The notes under the pieces are model-generated. The model made no database searches. It saw nothing but the letters and a program-made list of their open reading frames with translations, and had not been told where the DNA came from. Position numbers and translations under genes: made by a program. Below, piece after piece: positions 41,083 through 50,052 of a stretch of DNA of 64,000 nucleotides. Source of the DNA: Daejeonella sp. (GTDB lineage Bacteria; Bacteroidota; Bacteroidia; Sphingobacteriales; Sphingobacteriaceae); NCBI RefSeq assembly GCF_030684675.1, contig NZ_JAUXXZ010000031.1, positions 1-64,000 on the forward strand, read 5' to 3'. Every line of letters begins with the position of its first letter. Position 1 is the stretch's first letter.

Positions 41083-42218
41083 TGATAAGGGTTTTTAAAA
41101 CATTTTTAGCGAATCAGCTTATTAACACGGCAAAAGTTTGTTTCAGTCTGTTTTTAGGCTTGTTTTGCCTGTTTGTATTTAGTTCATGTAATCAGGAAGC
41201 AAAAACAGGTTCGATCGAGAATAAATCTGTTGGAAAGGGTTCAGTCTATAAGACCCTTGATCAGATTACTTTTAATGGAGATACCTCTAATACCGGAATG
41301 GTTTCAATTCCGGGTGGAGTATTTATGATGGGTGCCGATAATGATCAGGCAGATAAAGATGAGTATCCAAAGCATAAAGTGATTTTAGACCCGTTCTGGA
41401 TCGATCAGCATGAGGTTACGAATGATCAGTTTGCCAAATTCATAGAAAGTACAGGCTATGTAACTACAGCCGAACGCAAACCCGACTGGGAGGAATTGAA
41501 AAAGCAATTGCCACCCGGAACACCAAAGCCAGATGAGTCCTTACTGGTTGCGGCCTCGCTGGTATTCACACCCCAAAAACAGGAGGTTGACCTCAATGAT
41601 TATTCTCAGTGGTGGGCATGGGTTCCAGGAGCCAGTTGGAAGCACCCTGAGGGCCCAGACAGTAATATTGATGGCAAAGGCAATTACCCTGTAATCCATG
41701 TTAGCTGGGACGATGCTATGGCCTATTGCAAGTGGGCAGGAAAACGTTTACCAACTGAGGCCGAATGGGAGTATGCCTCCAGAGGAGGACTGAACAATAA
41801 AATTTATCCCTGGGGTGATGAGCATATTAATAAGGGAAAGGCCAAAGCAAATACTTGGGAGGGGAGCTTTCCATACAAGAATACTGCATTTGATACTTTC
41901 ACAGGTATTGCTCCGGTTAAATCATTTACTCCAAATGGATATGGATTGTATGATATGGCAGGAAACGTGTGGGAATGGTGTCTGGATAAATACCGGAATG
42001 ATTATTACCAGAGTATAAACAATTCCGATGGTATCAAAAATCCTCAGGGTCCGGCAGATAGTTTTGATCCCGATGAACCCTATACTCCTAAGAGGGTATC
42101 AAGAGGAGGCTCTTTTATGTGCAATGAAAGTTATTGTTCCGGGTACCGTGTTGCCCGCCGAATGAAAAGCTCTCCTGACTCTGGTATGAGTAATCTGGGT
42201 TTCAGATGTGCCAAATAA
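41082..42218 (+). CDS. Formylglycine-generating enzyme (SUMF1 family), predicted lipoprotein
   Basis: RVSRGGSFMCNESYCSGYRVARRMKSSPDSGMSNLGFRCA keeps both catalytic Cys of FGE; lipobox LFVFSSCN; start overlaps the sulfatase stop (TAATG). Confidence 0.85.
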   Translation: MIRVFKTFLANQLINTAKVCFSLFLGLFCLFVFSSCNQEAKTGSIENKSVGKGSVYKTLDQITFNGDTSNTGMVSIPGGVFMMGADNDQADKDEYPKHKVILDPFWIDQHEVTNDQFAKFIESTGYVTTAERKPDWEELKKQLPPGTPKPDESLLVAASLVFTPQKQEVDLNDYSQWWAWVPGASWKHPEGPDSNIDGKGNYPVIHVSWDDAMAYCKWAGKRLPTEAEWEYASRGGLNNKIYPWGDEHINKGKAKANTWEGSFPYKNTAFDTFTGIAPVKSFTPNGYGLYDMAGNVWEWCLDKYRNDYYQSINNSDGIKNPQGPADSFDPDEPYTPKRVSRGGSFMCNESYCSGYRVARRMKSSPDSGMSNLGFRCAK

Positions 42219-42240
42219 TCTTTAAAGAAGAATTTTTATA

Positions 42241-42432
42241 ATGAATTCTATGCTGTTCAGGAATATAATAATCGTCCTGATACCGGTCATTTTATTAGCC
42301 ACATCATGCTCAGGTCCTATTTCTGAAAAACAGGCCAATAATGCACCTGCAAGAGTTTTGAAAATTAAGAATTCAGTGCCAAGCTGTTGTTCAAAAAAAC
42401 CATCCCGCTTTTCTGCCAAGCCAAAGCTTTAA
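42241..42432 (+). CDS. Small predicted lipoprotein with CC motif
   Basis: MNSMLFRNIIIVLIPVILLATSCSG lipoprotein signal; mature part contains SVPSCCSKKPSRF; 22 nt after the FGE stop. Confidence 0.6.
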   Translation: MNSMLFRNIIIVLIPVILLATSCSGPISEKQANNAPARVLKIKNSVPSCCSKKPSRFSAKPKL

Positions 42433-42733
42433 TGAAATAGATTTCTTCCTTCATTGATTCATAAGAAATGATCTGCAATTTTGATTTGATTTTGAACTTG
42501 TCAACAGGGATTCTTAAGAAATTATGTATGGTTTTATATTATCATTTTCTGATATTTTTACATCCTTTTATAGGCATTTAATTGTCAGCTCTTAGCTTAG
42601 AAAATACTTCTGATTGTGTCTAAAGGACACTAAGTTTCAGTATCTAAAATATTACCCGGGTAATTTCTTCTGCTTGTTTTTATTTTTCACATTGGATTTT
42701 TATTTATTAATTTCGATTATATTAGTAGTTGAA

Positions 42734-43291
42734 ATGTCTACGTATGCGGTATATTCTGATGGCGAGTTGCTCGATCTTTTAAGGTCAGGGGACAGGTCTG
42801 CATTTGCAGAAATATATAACAGGTACTGGAAGAATGTATTTACCGTTGCATCCAATAAAATTGGACAACTTGAGGAAGCAGAGGAAATCGTTCAGGACAT
42901 TTTTATATCTCTCTGGAACAGAAGGGAAGAAATTGTTATTACCTCAAACCTCAATGCATATCTGTCAGTTTCTGCAAAATACCGTGTCATAAAGATCCTG
43001 GCAAAGAGAAACCAATACAATAAGTACGCTGTTCATAGTCAAAATGTTATTCCGATAACAGCCAATTCAACTGATGATTGGTTCGAGTTTGTGGAATTAA
43101 GATCAAGATTAGAAATTCTGGTCTCTAATCTTCCCGAAAAATGCCGCCTGATATATAAAGCAAGTCGCGAAGATGGTTATTCTCAAAGGCAAATTGCTGA
43201 AGAATTCGGAATTTCTGAGAAAACTGTTGAAGCGCATATCAGTAAAGCTCTGAAGTCTTTAAGAACAGGTTTAGGGCAGCTTTTCCTTTGA
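42734..43291 (+). CDS. ECF RNA polymerase sigma factor
   Basis: DGELLDLLRSGDRSAFAEIYNRYWKNVF; EEFGISEKTVEAHISKALKSLR; start at 42734 preferred over 42614. Confidence 0.88.
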   Translation: MSTYAVYSDGELLDLLRSGDRSAFAEIYNRYWKNVFTVASNKIGQLEEAEEIVQDIFISLWNRREEIVITSNLNAYLSVSAKYRVIKILAKRNQYNKYAVHSQNVIPITANSTDDWFEFVELRSRLEILVSNLPEKCRLIYKASREDGYSQRQIAEEFGISEKTVEAHISKALKSLRTGLGQLFL

Positions 43292-43372
43292 TTCCATTTT
43301 TATCAAAAAATATTTTCATTCCCACTAAGGGATAGGCCAGGGTTGGGGGACTTGTATATAAAGACCCCTTTC

Positions 43373-44623
43373 ATGAAACCTTTAAGTTCAAACGAGCGAT
43401 ATCAGGAATTAGCCGAAAAATGGCTCAATAATACTATAAGTCCTCAGGAGAGCGAGGAGTTTCTTCAATGGTACAATAGCGGGCAGGAGAATGATATCTA
43501 TATTCCCAGAGATTATGCTGAAAGTGATCAGGAGTTAAAAAGAAGAATCTTTGCGGAGATAAACCACAATATTTCTGAGCCTATTCTCTCTCCATCCTAT
43601 AGAATTCAATCATGGTTTGCAGCAGCGGCAGTAATTATAGCTGTTTTCGCTGCGGGCCTTTATTTCTCTTCAGAAACAAAGGAAACCAAACAATATGTTG
43701 CTGATAAATTAATTTCAGAGCCTACAACGGCTTCTCCTATAAGAGGGGTATCTCCGGTTTCTGAAGTTGAAGATCAAAAGCCTGTTGTGGTCATTGATAT
43801 CGAAGCAGGCGAAAATAAGGCAATACTTACACTGGGTGACGGCTCGAAAATTATTTTGGATGATGCAAAGAATGGAATTCTTGCAAATCAGGGTGGAAAT
43901 AGTGTTCTGAAGGCGGCAGAAGGTGAGGTCATCTATTCATTCCTGAGCGAAGTAAAAGATCCACTGACAGTAGATGAACATACTCCGGTTATTTATAATA
44001 CAATAGAAACCCCAAAGGGAGGTAAATTTCAGATTAAGTTACCGGATGGAAGTAAAGTTTGGTTGAATGCTGCCTCTTCACTTCGTTTTCCAACAGTATT
44101 CAATGGGTCCAAAAGGCAGGTTGAACTAAAAGGTGAGGCCTATTTTGAAGTATCACCGGATAAATCAAAAATATTTGAGGTCAATACCAGAAATCAGGTC
44201 GTACAGGTACTTGGAACACATTTTAATATCAATGCATATCTGGATGAACCAACTGTAAATACAACGTTACTGGAGGGTAGCGTAAGGGTCTCTGATCTGC
44301 GGACTAATATTTCTCAATTGCTCAAACCAGGGGAACAATCTCAGTTGAGTGAGCAGATCGAGGTGATAAATTTAAAAAACACCAACGAAGCTGTTGCCTG
44401 GAAAGAAGGTTATTTCCAGTTTGATGACGCGGATATAAAGACAGTCATGAGGCAAATAGAACGCTGGTATGACGTATCGGTCGTTTATGAAGGAGATGTG
44501 CCCAATTATCGCTTTGGTGGTGAAATTGAAAGAAATTTAAGTCTGTTACAAGTACTTAAAGTATTGGAAAAAACAAAAGTTCATTTTCGTTTAGAGGGAA
44601 GGGAGGTTATAGTAATGCGATAA
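43373..44623 (+). CDS. FecR-family anti-sigma factor
   Basis: TPKGGKFQIKLPDGSKVWLNAASSLRFPTVF…LKGEAYFEVSPDKSK; TM segment; start at 43373 preferred. Confidence 0.9.
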   Translation: MKPLSSNERYQELAEKWLNNTISPQESEEFLQWYNSGQENDIYIPRDYAESDQELKRRIFAEINHNISEPILSPSYRIQSWFAAAAVIIAVFAAGLYFSSETKETKQYVADKLISEPTTASPIRGVSPVSEVEDQKPVVVIDIEAGENKAILTLGDGSKIILDDAKNGILANQGGNSVLKAAEGEVIYSFLSEVKDPLTVDEHTPVIYNTIETPKGGKFQIKLPDGSKVWLNAASSLRFPTVFNGSKRQVELKGEAYFEVSPDKSKIFEVNTRNQVVQVLGTHFNINAYLDEPTVNTTLLEGSVRVSDLRTNISQLLKPGEQSQLSEQIEVINLKNTNEAVAWKEGYFQFDDADIKTVMRQIERWYDVSVVYEGDVPNYRFGGEIERNLSLLQVLKVLEKTKVHFRLEGREVIVMR

Positions 44624-44649
44624 AGATCTACGAAAGAACTAAAAAACAA

Positions 44650-44689
44650 ACCAGAAGCGTTGGAGCGCCTCTGGTCATTGTTTAGCTAA
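44650..44689 (+). promoter_or_regulatory. Pre-susC leader hairpin ACCAGAAGCG-TTGGAG-CGCCTCTGGT followed by TAGCTAA
   Basis: 10-bp stem with one mismatch, 6-nt loop, same distance to the susC ORF start as the element at 20281. Confidence 0.6.
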
Positions 44690-44738
44690 AATAAAAATTG
44701 TTGCACAAAGATTATTTATTAACAAAACAAACAAATGT

Positions 44739-47700
44739 ATGAATTCTCTAACTAATAAAGAGTATTGTTTAGACATTACTCGGTCAAAAGTCTGCCATAA
44801 ATCAGACGCCTTAGACCATACAGAGCAACATCAGATTGCTGATAATCTGATAAAAAAGTCGCTTTACAAACAAATCGGACGGATTATGAAACTGACGTTC
44901 ATTTTAATCATGGTTGCACTAATGAATGTCTATTCTAAAGGATATTCACAAAAAGTAACCCTTACGGGTAAACATGCCCCGCTGGAGGAGTTCTTCTCTA
45001 CTATCAAGCAGCAAACGGGCTATGTGTTTTTTTATGACCTGAATCTGTTAAAAACAGCGAAGCCGGTAACCTTAAAAATAGTCGATACCGAATTATCGGA
45101 GGCTTTAGCTATTCTTTTTAATGATCAGCCATTGGATTACAGTATTGAGAATAAAACCATTGTAATCAGTGAGAAATTATCTGCAAAAGATAGAAAATCC
45201 CTGAAGAACATGAGTTTCATGCTTATGGATATCCGTGGTAAAGTTGTGGATTCAAAAGGAGAGACTCTCCCGGGTGTTAGTGTCCGTGTAAAGGGTACAG
45301 CTGTTGGAACAACGACAGATGCTCAGGGTAATTTCGTTTTGAATGCTCCTGATAATGGCACTCTGGTTTTTAGCTATATAGGTTATATAAGCCAGGAAGT
45401 TACTGTTAATAGCAGATCTACCATTAATGTAACTATGGTTGAAGATTCACAAATGCTTGGAGAGGTTGTGGTAACTGCTCTGGGTATCGAAAGATCCTCT
45501 AAATCCTTAAACTATGCTGCACAGACTGTTAAAACAGCTGATCTTAATCAGGCTAAAGAAACAAACCTGATCAATTCATTGGCTGGAAAAGTTGCCGGTG
45601 TAACTATTACCAAGAATGCAACCGGACCGGGTAGTTCTTCTAATGTGGTTTTACGTGGTCAACGCTCTGTATTCGGCAGTAACCAACCTTTATATGTTAT
45701 TGATGGTGTTCCTATGGACAATACTAGTCGTGAGGTAGGTACAGGTGGTACACATGGAAGCCGGGATGGTGGAGATGGTATAGGTATGTTGAATAGTGAT
45801 GATATTGAATCCATGACTATCCTTAAAGGTGCTTCAGCTGCGGCATTATATGGAAGTGCGGGACAAAATGGTGCAATCATTATTACAACCAAAAGAGGAA
45901 AATCAGGTAAGATTACCGTTGATTATACCGGAAATACAACTGTTGATCGCCCATTTATCCTTCCTGAAGTACAGGCAGAGTACGGACAAGGTGCTGGTGG
46001 TGTTTATAATGCAAACTCTGAAACTAGCTGGGGTCCAAAAATTACCGGGCAATCAGTTACTTTATGGAATGGAAAAACTACTTCTCTTCAGGGACAACCT
46101 GATCGTATAAAAGATTTTTATCGTGATGGCTCAAGTTTGACAAATACAATAGGAATTAGTGGTGGTAGTGAGAAAATGCAAACCTATTTTTCATATGGTA
46201 ATAATCAAGCGAAAGGTATTCTTCAAAACCATGTGTTAGACAGACATAATTTTGATTTCAAGATCGATAATAGTATTACCGACAAACTTTCATTCTTCAC
46301 AAAGCTAAGTTATATTGTTGAAGATGTTGATAATAAGCCCTTTACTGGTGAAAGAAATGATGCAACTGGTAGTATATATCATGCTCCGGCTTCCATTCCA
46401 CTGAGTGAAATGCAGAATTACGAATATACTGATGTTTTGGGTAACCTTAGACAAAGCTATTGGCTTCCAGGCTCTATTTACCTGTCGAATCCATACTGGA
46501 AGATGAACAGGCAAGTGTTTTATGAGCAAAAGCGTCGTATGATTGGCCTGTTACAAGCAAAGTATAAGTTTACTAACTGGCTTGATTTTATGGTTCGTGG
46601 TAGTATGGATAGAACTGACGAAAATACTGAGAATATACAGTATAATGATTCCTATGAACTTTCGGGAAATGGGAGCTATTATGAACTTTATTCCGGAAAC
46701 AGAAGGTTTACCAATGTGGATGCATTACTTTCCTTTAAAAGAGACATTACAAAGGATTTTAATTTAACCGGATATCTTGGAGGTTCAATTCAGGAAACCA
46801 AATATGAATCAATTAACACTCTTGCAAATGGTCTGAATAAGCTTGACTTCTTCTTTATGTCTAATGCGAAAAATCCAAGAACTACAAACGTAGTTGGCCA
46901 AACCCCTCAAGTACAGTCTGTGTATGGTACTTCAACCCTGTCATTTAAGGATTACCTTTATCTGGATGTAACTGCCAGAAATGATTGGTCTTCTGCTTTA
47001 CCTAAGGCGAATCAGTCTTATTTCTATCCATCAGTAGGATTGACAGCTATAATAACAGATATGCTCGACTTGCCTAGCTGGATTTCTTATGGCAAGCTCA
47101 GGACTACCTACGCAAAAGCTGGTTTTGGTGGACAGCAATATTTGACAGATAATTATTTTTCTGTAGGGGCTGGTGGCGCCATAAATACTCCTAGTGTTAG
47201 ATCACTCGGGAATTATCAACCGGAAATTACTACTTCATTTGAAGCCGGATTAGACTGGCGATTCTTTACCAACCGGATAGGGCTTGATGTTACTTATTAT
47301 AGATCTAATACTGAAAACCAGTTAATTGCTTTGGCTGTTCCAAATGCTACACTCTTTAGTTCTCAGTATATTAATGCCGGATTGATCAGGAATAGTGGAG
47401 TGGAAATTATGTTAAGCGGTGCGCCAGTTAGAAATCAGAATTTTTCTTGGGACATAATGGCTAACTTCTCTAAAAATGTGAATAAAGTTGTTGAGTTATC
47501 ACCGAGATTAAAAACAGCTGTTTTAGGGGATGACAGACAGGTTCTCGAAACAGTTGAAGAAGGCAAGTCCTTTGGAGAAATGTATATGGCCGAATGGAGT
47601 AAAGATGCACAAGGCAGAAGGTTAGTTAGTCCTGCAGGTGTTCCAATTCTTACCGGGAAAACAGCTTATGCAGGAAATTATAATCCTAATTATATGCTTG

Positions 47701-48206
47701 GTGTCAACAATTCATTTACGTTTAAAAATCTTAACCTCAGTTTCTTATTAGATTACAGAAATGGCGGTACAGTTGTAGCCGGTACTTTAGCTGCAATGGA
47801 TGTGAGTGGTAACTCGAAAAGTTCTCTTCAATATAGAGAAACCGGGATTGTTGTGGATGGTTATACTACAGCCGGTGTAAAAAACACAACATCAATTACT
47901 GCAGAAAGATACTGGCAATCATTAGGTAACAGAACTCCTGCAAAAGACTTTTATGCTTTTTCTGCGACTAACCTTAGGCTAAGAGAGGTGGTATTTGGTT
48001 ACAGAATTCCAAATCAGCTTGTTCAAAAATCAGGATTTATTAAGAATGCCAGATTATCTCTGGTTGGAAGGAATCTGCTATTCTTAAAGAAATATGCGCC
48101 TTACGATCCTGAGATTGCTACTGCAGTGACTAATAGGGGTGGTATGGAATATTCTTCTTTACCTACAACCCGTAATATTGGTCTAAGCCTGAACGCATCA
48201 TTCTAA
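44739..48206 (+). CDS. SusC/RagA-family TonB-linked outer-membrane protein with STN domain
   Basis: STN region, DSKGETLPGVSVRVKGTAVGTTTDAQGNF, plug motif, C-terminal NIGLSLNASF; start may instead be near 44886. Confidence 0.95.
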   Translation: MNSLTNKEYCLDITRSKVCHKSDALDHTEQHQIADNLIKKSLYKQIGRIMKLTFILIMVALMNVYSKGYSQKVTLTGKHAPLEEFFSTIKQQTGYVFFYDLNLLKTAKPVTLKIVDTELSEALAILFNDQPLDYSIENKTIVISEKLSAKDRKSLKNMSFMLMDIRGKVVDSKGETLPGVSVRVKGTAVGTTTDAQGNFVLNAPDNGTLVFSYIGYISQEVTVNSRSTINVTMVEDSQMLGEVVVTALGIERSSKSLNYAAQTVKTADLNQAKETNLINSLAGKVAGVTITKNATGPGSSSNVVLRGQRSVFGSNQPLYVIDGVPMDNTSREVGTGGTHGSRDGGDGIGMLNSDDIESMTILKGASAAALYGSAGQNGAIIITTKRGKSGKITVDYTGNTTVDRPFILPEVQAEYGQGAGGVYNANSETSWGPKITGQSVTLWNGKTTSLQGQPDRIKDFYRDGSSLTNTIGISGGSEKMQTYFSYGNNQAKGILQNHVLDRHNFDFKIDNSITDKLSFFTKLSYIVEDVDNKPFTGERNDATGSIYHAPASIPLSEMQNYEYTDVLGNLRQSYWLPGSIYLSNPYWKMNRQVFYEQKRRMIGLLQAKYKFTNWLDFMVRGSMDRTDENTENIQYNDSYELSGNGSYYELYSGNRRFTNVDALLSFKRDITKDFNLTGYLGGSIQETKYESINTLANGLNKLDFFFMSNAKNPRTTNVVGQTPQVQSVYGTSTLSFKDYLYLDVTARNDWSSALPKANQSYFYPSVGLTAIITDMLDLPSWISYGKLRTTYAKAGFGGQQYLTDNYFSVGAGGAINTPSVRSLGNYQPEITTSFEAGLDWRFFTNRIGLDVTYYRSNTENQLIALAVPNATLFSSQYINAGLIRNSGVEIMLSGAPVRNQNFSWDIMANFSKNVNKVVELSPRLKTAVLGDDRQVLETVEEGKSFGEMYMAEWSKDAQGRRLVSPAGVPILTGKTAYAGNYNPNYMLGVNNSFTFKNLNLSFLLDYRNGGTVVAGTLAAMDVSGNSKSSLQYRETGIVVDGYTTAGVKNTTSITAERYWQSLGNRTPAKDFYAFSATNLRLREVVFGYRIPNQLVQKSGFIKNARLSLVGRNLLFLKKYAPYDPEIATAVTNRGGMEYSSLPTTRNIGLSLNASF

Positions 48207-48258
48207 TAGCTAATTGGCTATTGAATTAAATATTATTATTAACATTAAATTGAATACA

Positions 48259-49821
48259 ATGAAAACTCAAAAATCATTATATAGAAAATGGGCCGTTAGG
48301 TTTCTGCTATTTTTAGCGCCAATCGTAATACTAACTGCCTGTACTAAAAATTTCGATGAAATAAATAAAAAACCAGATGGTTTAAAGGAACTCACTGCAC
48401 CGGATTTACGTAGCTTATTCCCAGGTGCATTAGTTGCCGGAGGTGGTATCGGTTATAACGAAACATCCATGCTCTTGTTTCCTGGAGTATACTCTCAACA
48501 TTTTGCCAGTACTAACACATTTCAGGAGTCTCACAGATATGTTATTGTGCAAAGATGGCAGGACATTTGGCCTGGAACCTATGTAAATGCAATGCCTAAA
48601 TTAGTAAATATTATCGCGGCAACTAAAGGTGGAAAAGAACCTAGCATGAATGCAATTGCCAGAATGTGGAAAGTTTTCTGTTTTATGCGTGTGACTGACG
48701 AATGGGGTCCAGTTCCATATTCTAAAATTGGCAAGGATACCACAGTTGTGAATTATGATGATCAAAAGAGTATTTATTTTGATTTCTTCAAAGAGCTTGA
48801 CGAAGCAACAGCGGATCTGAAAAACAATTTAGCTAAACCTTCATTTGCAACATCAGATCGTATCTATAATGGAGATAATGCAAAATGGTTAAAGTTTGGA
48901 AATACATTACGCCTTCGTTTAGCATTGAGAATTTCGGATGTAGAGCCTGCTAAAGCCAAAGTGGAAGCTGAGAAGGCATTTGCTGCCGGAGTAATGACAG
49001 CGGTTGCAGATGGAGCATATTTTGCAACTAATGCAGATTTTACCAATGGACTAAATAATTTTATGGGTAGAAATGGCTCTCGGATGAGTACCACTATGGA
49101 AAGTTTATTAGTAGGCTATAATGACCCAAGGCTACCTGTATTTTGGAGCCCTGCACTTTCCGATGGTAAGTTCCGTGGTGTAAGAAACGGAATGACCGTT
49201 GCTCAACAAAATTTGCCTGCAAATAGTATTAACAATAATTCAGCAGTTGGTCCGAAGTATGCTCCTGCCACGATGACTACAACTCCACAGGTTGTTTTTT
49301 ATGCCTCTGAGGCATATTTTCTTAGGTCCGAAGGTGCATTGAATGGCTGGAATATGGGTGGAACCGCCAAAGAACTATATGAGATGGGGATTGAAACTTC
49401 ATTGCGTGAGCATGGCATTACCAGTGCGGCAGTTATTTCTGATTATGTTAATGGTACAAGTCTACCTATCGCACCTAATAATCTGTTCCCTACTCCCCCA
49501 TTAACAGATATTCCTGTAAAGTGGGAATCTGCTACTGAAAGACAGCGTGAACAAATCGGAACCCAGAAATGGATTGCTTTATTTCCGGAAGGTCATGAGG
49601 CTTGGGCTAGTATCAGAAGGTCAGGATATCCTAAATTTTATCCTTTGTTGAATTCTCAAAATCCTGATATAACACCGGATAAAATGATCCGGAGAATATC
49701 CTTCCTCGACAGGGAGATCATTGCTAATGGTGTTGCAGTTAAGGCAGCAATTCCATTGTTGGGTGGTGGTCCCGATAACGTGGCTACCCGTTTGTGGTGG
49801 GATAAATCAAAATCAAATTAA
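48259..49821 (+). CDS. SusD/RagB-like outer-membrane lipoprotein
   Basis: Lipobox VILTACTKNFDEINKKPDGL; follows SusC. Confidence 0.9.
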   Translation: MKTQKSLYRKWAVRFLLFLAPIVILTACTKNFDEINKKPDGLKELTAPDLRSLFPGALVAGGGIGYNETSMLLFPGVYSQHFASTNTFQESHRYVIVQRWQDIWPGTYVNAMPKLVNIIAATKGGKEPSMNAIARMWKVFCFMRVTDEWGPVPYSKIGKDTTVVNYDDQKSIYFDFFKELDEATADLKNNLAKPSFATSDRIYNGDNAKWLKFGNTLRLRLALRISDVEPAKAKVEAEKAFAAGVMTAVADGAYFATNADFTNGLNNFMGRNGSRMSTTMESLLVGYNDPRLPVFWSPALSDGKFRGVRNGMTVAQQNLPANSINNNSAVGPKYAPATMTTTPQVVFYASEAYFLRSEGALNGWNMGGTAKELYEMGIETSLREHGITSAAVISDYVNGTSLPIAPNNLFPTPPLTDIPVKWESATERQREQIGTQKWIALFPEGHEAWASIRRSGYPKFYPLLNSQNPDITPDKMIRRISFLDREIIANGVAVKAAIPLLGGGPDNVATRLWWDKSKSN

Positions 49822-49873
49822 GTACCCTTTTAACGGGTTGCTTATTTCTTTAAATGCATCATCATAATACCCC

Positions 49874-49901
49874 GGGCATACCTGCGTAAGCAGGTATGCC
49901 C
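49874..49901. terminator. Perfect 12-bp hairpin GGGCATACCTGC-GTAA-GCAGGTATGCCC
   Basis: Exact inverted repeat with GNRA-type tetraloop, after susD, no T-run. Confidence 0.65.
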
Positions 49902-50052
49902 TAATTTACCCATCAATTGGTATTGATGTTGCTTTGATATTTTTTGTCTGAAAGTCCCCAGATTTTAACAGCGTGGATTTTGATTCATTGTTAGAATTTG
50001 TCAGATGTTCATTTTAAAATTTGATTGCTTATAATCCTGATAATCTCAAATC

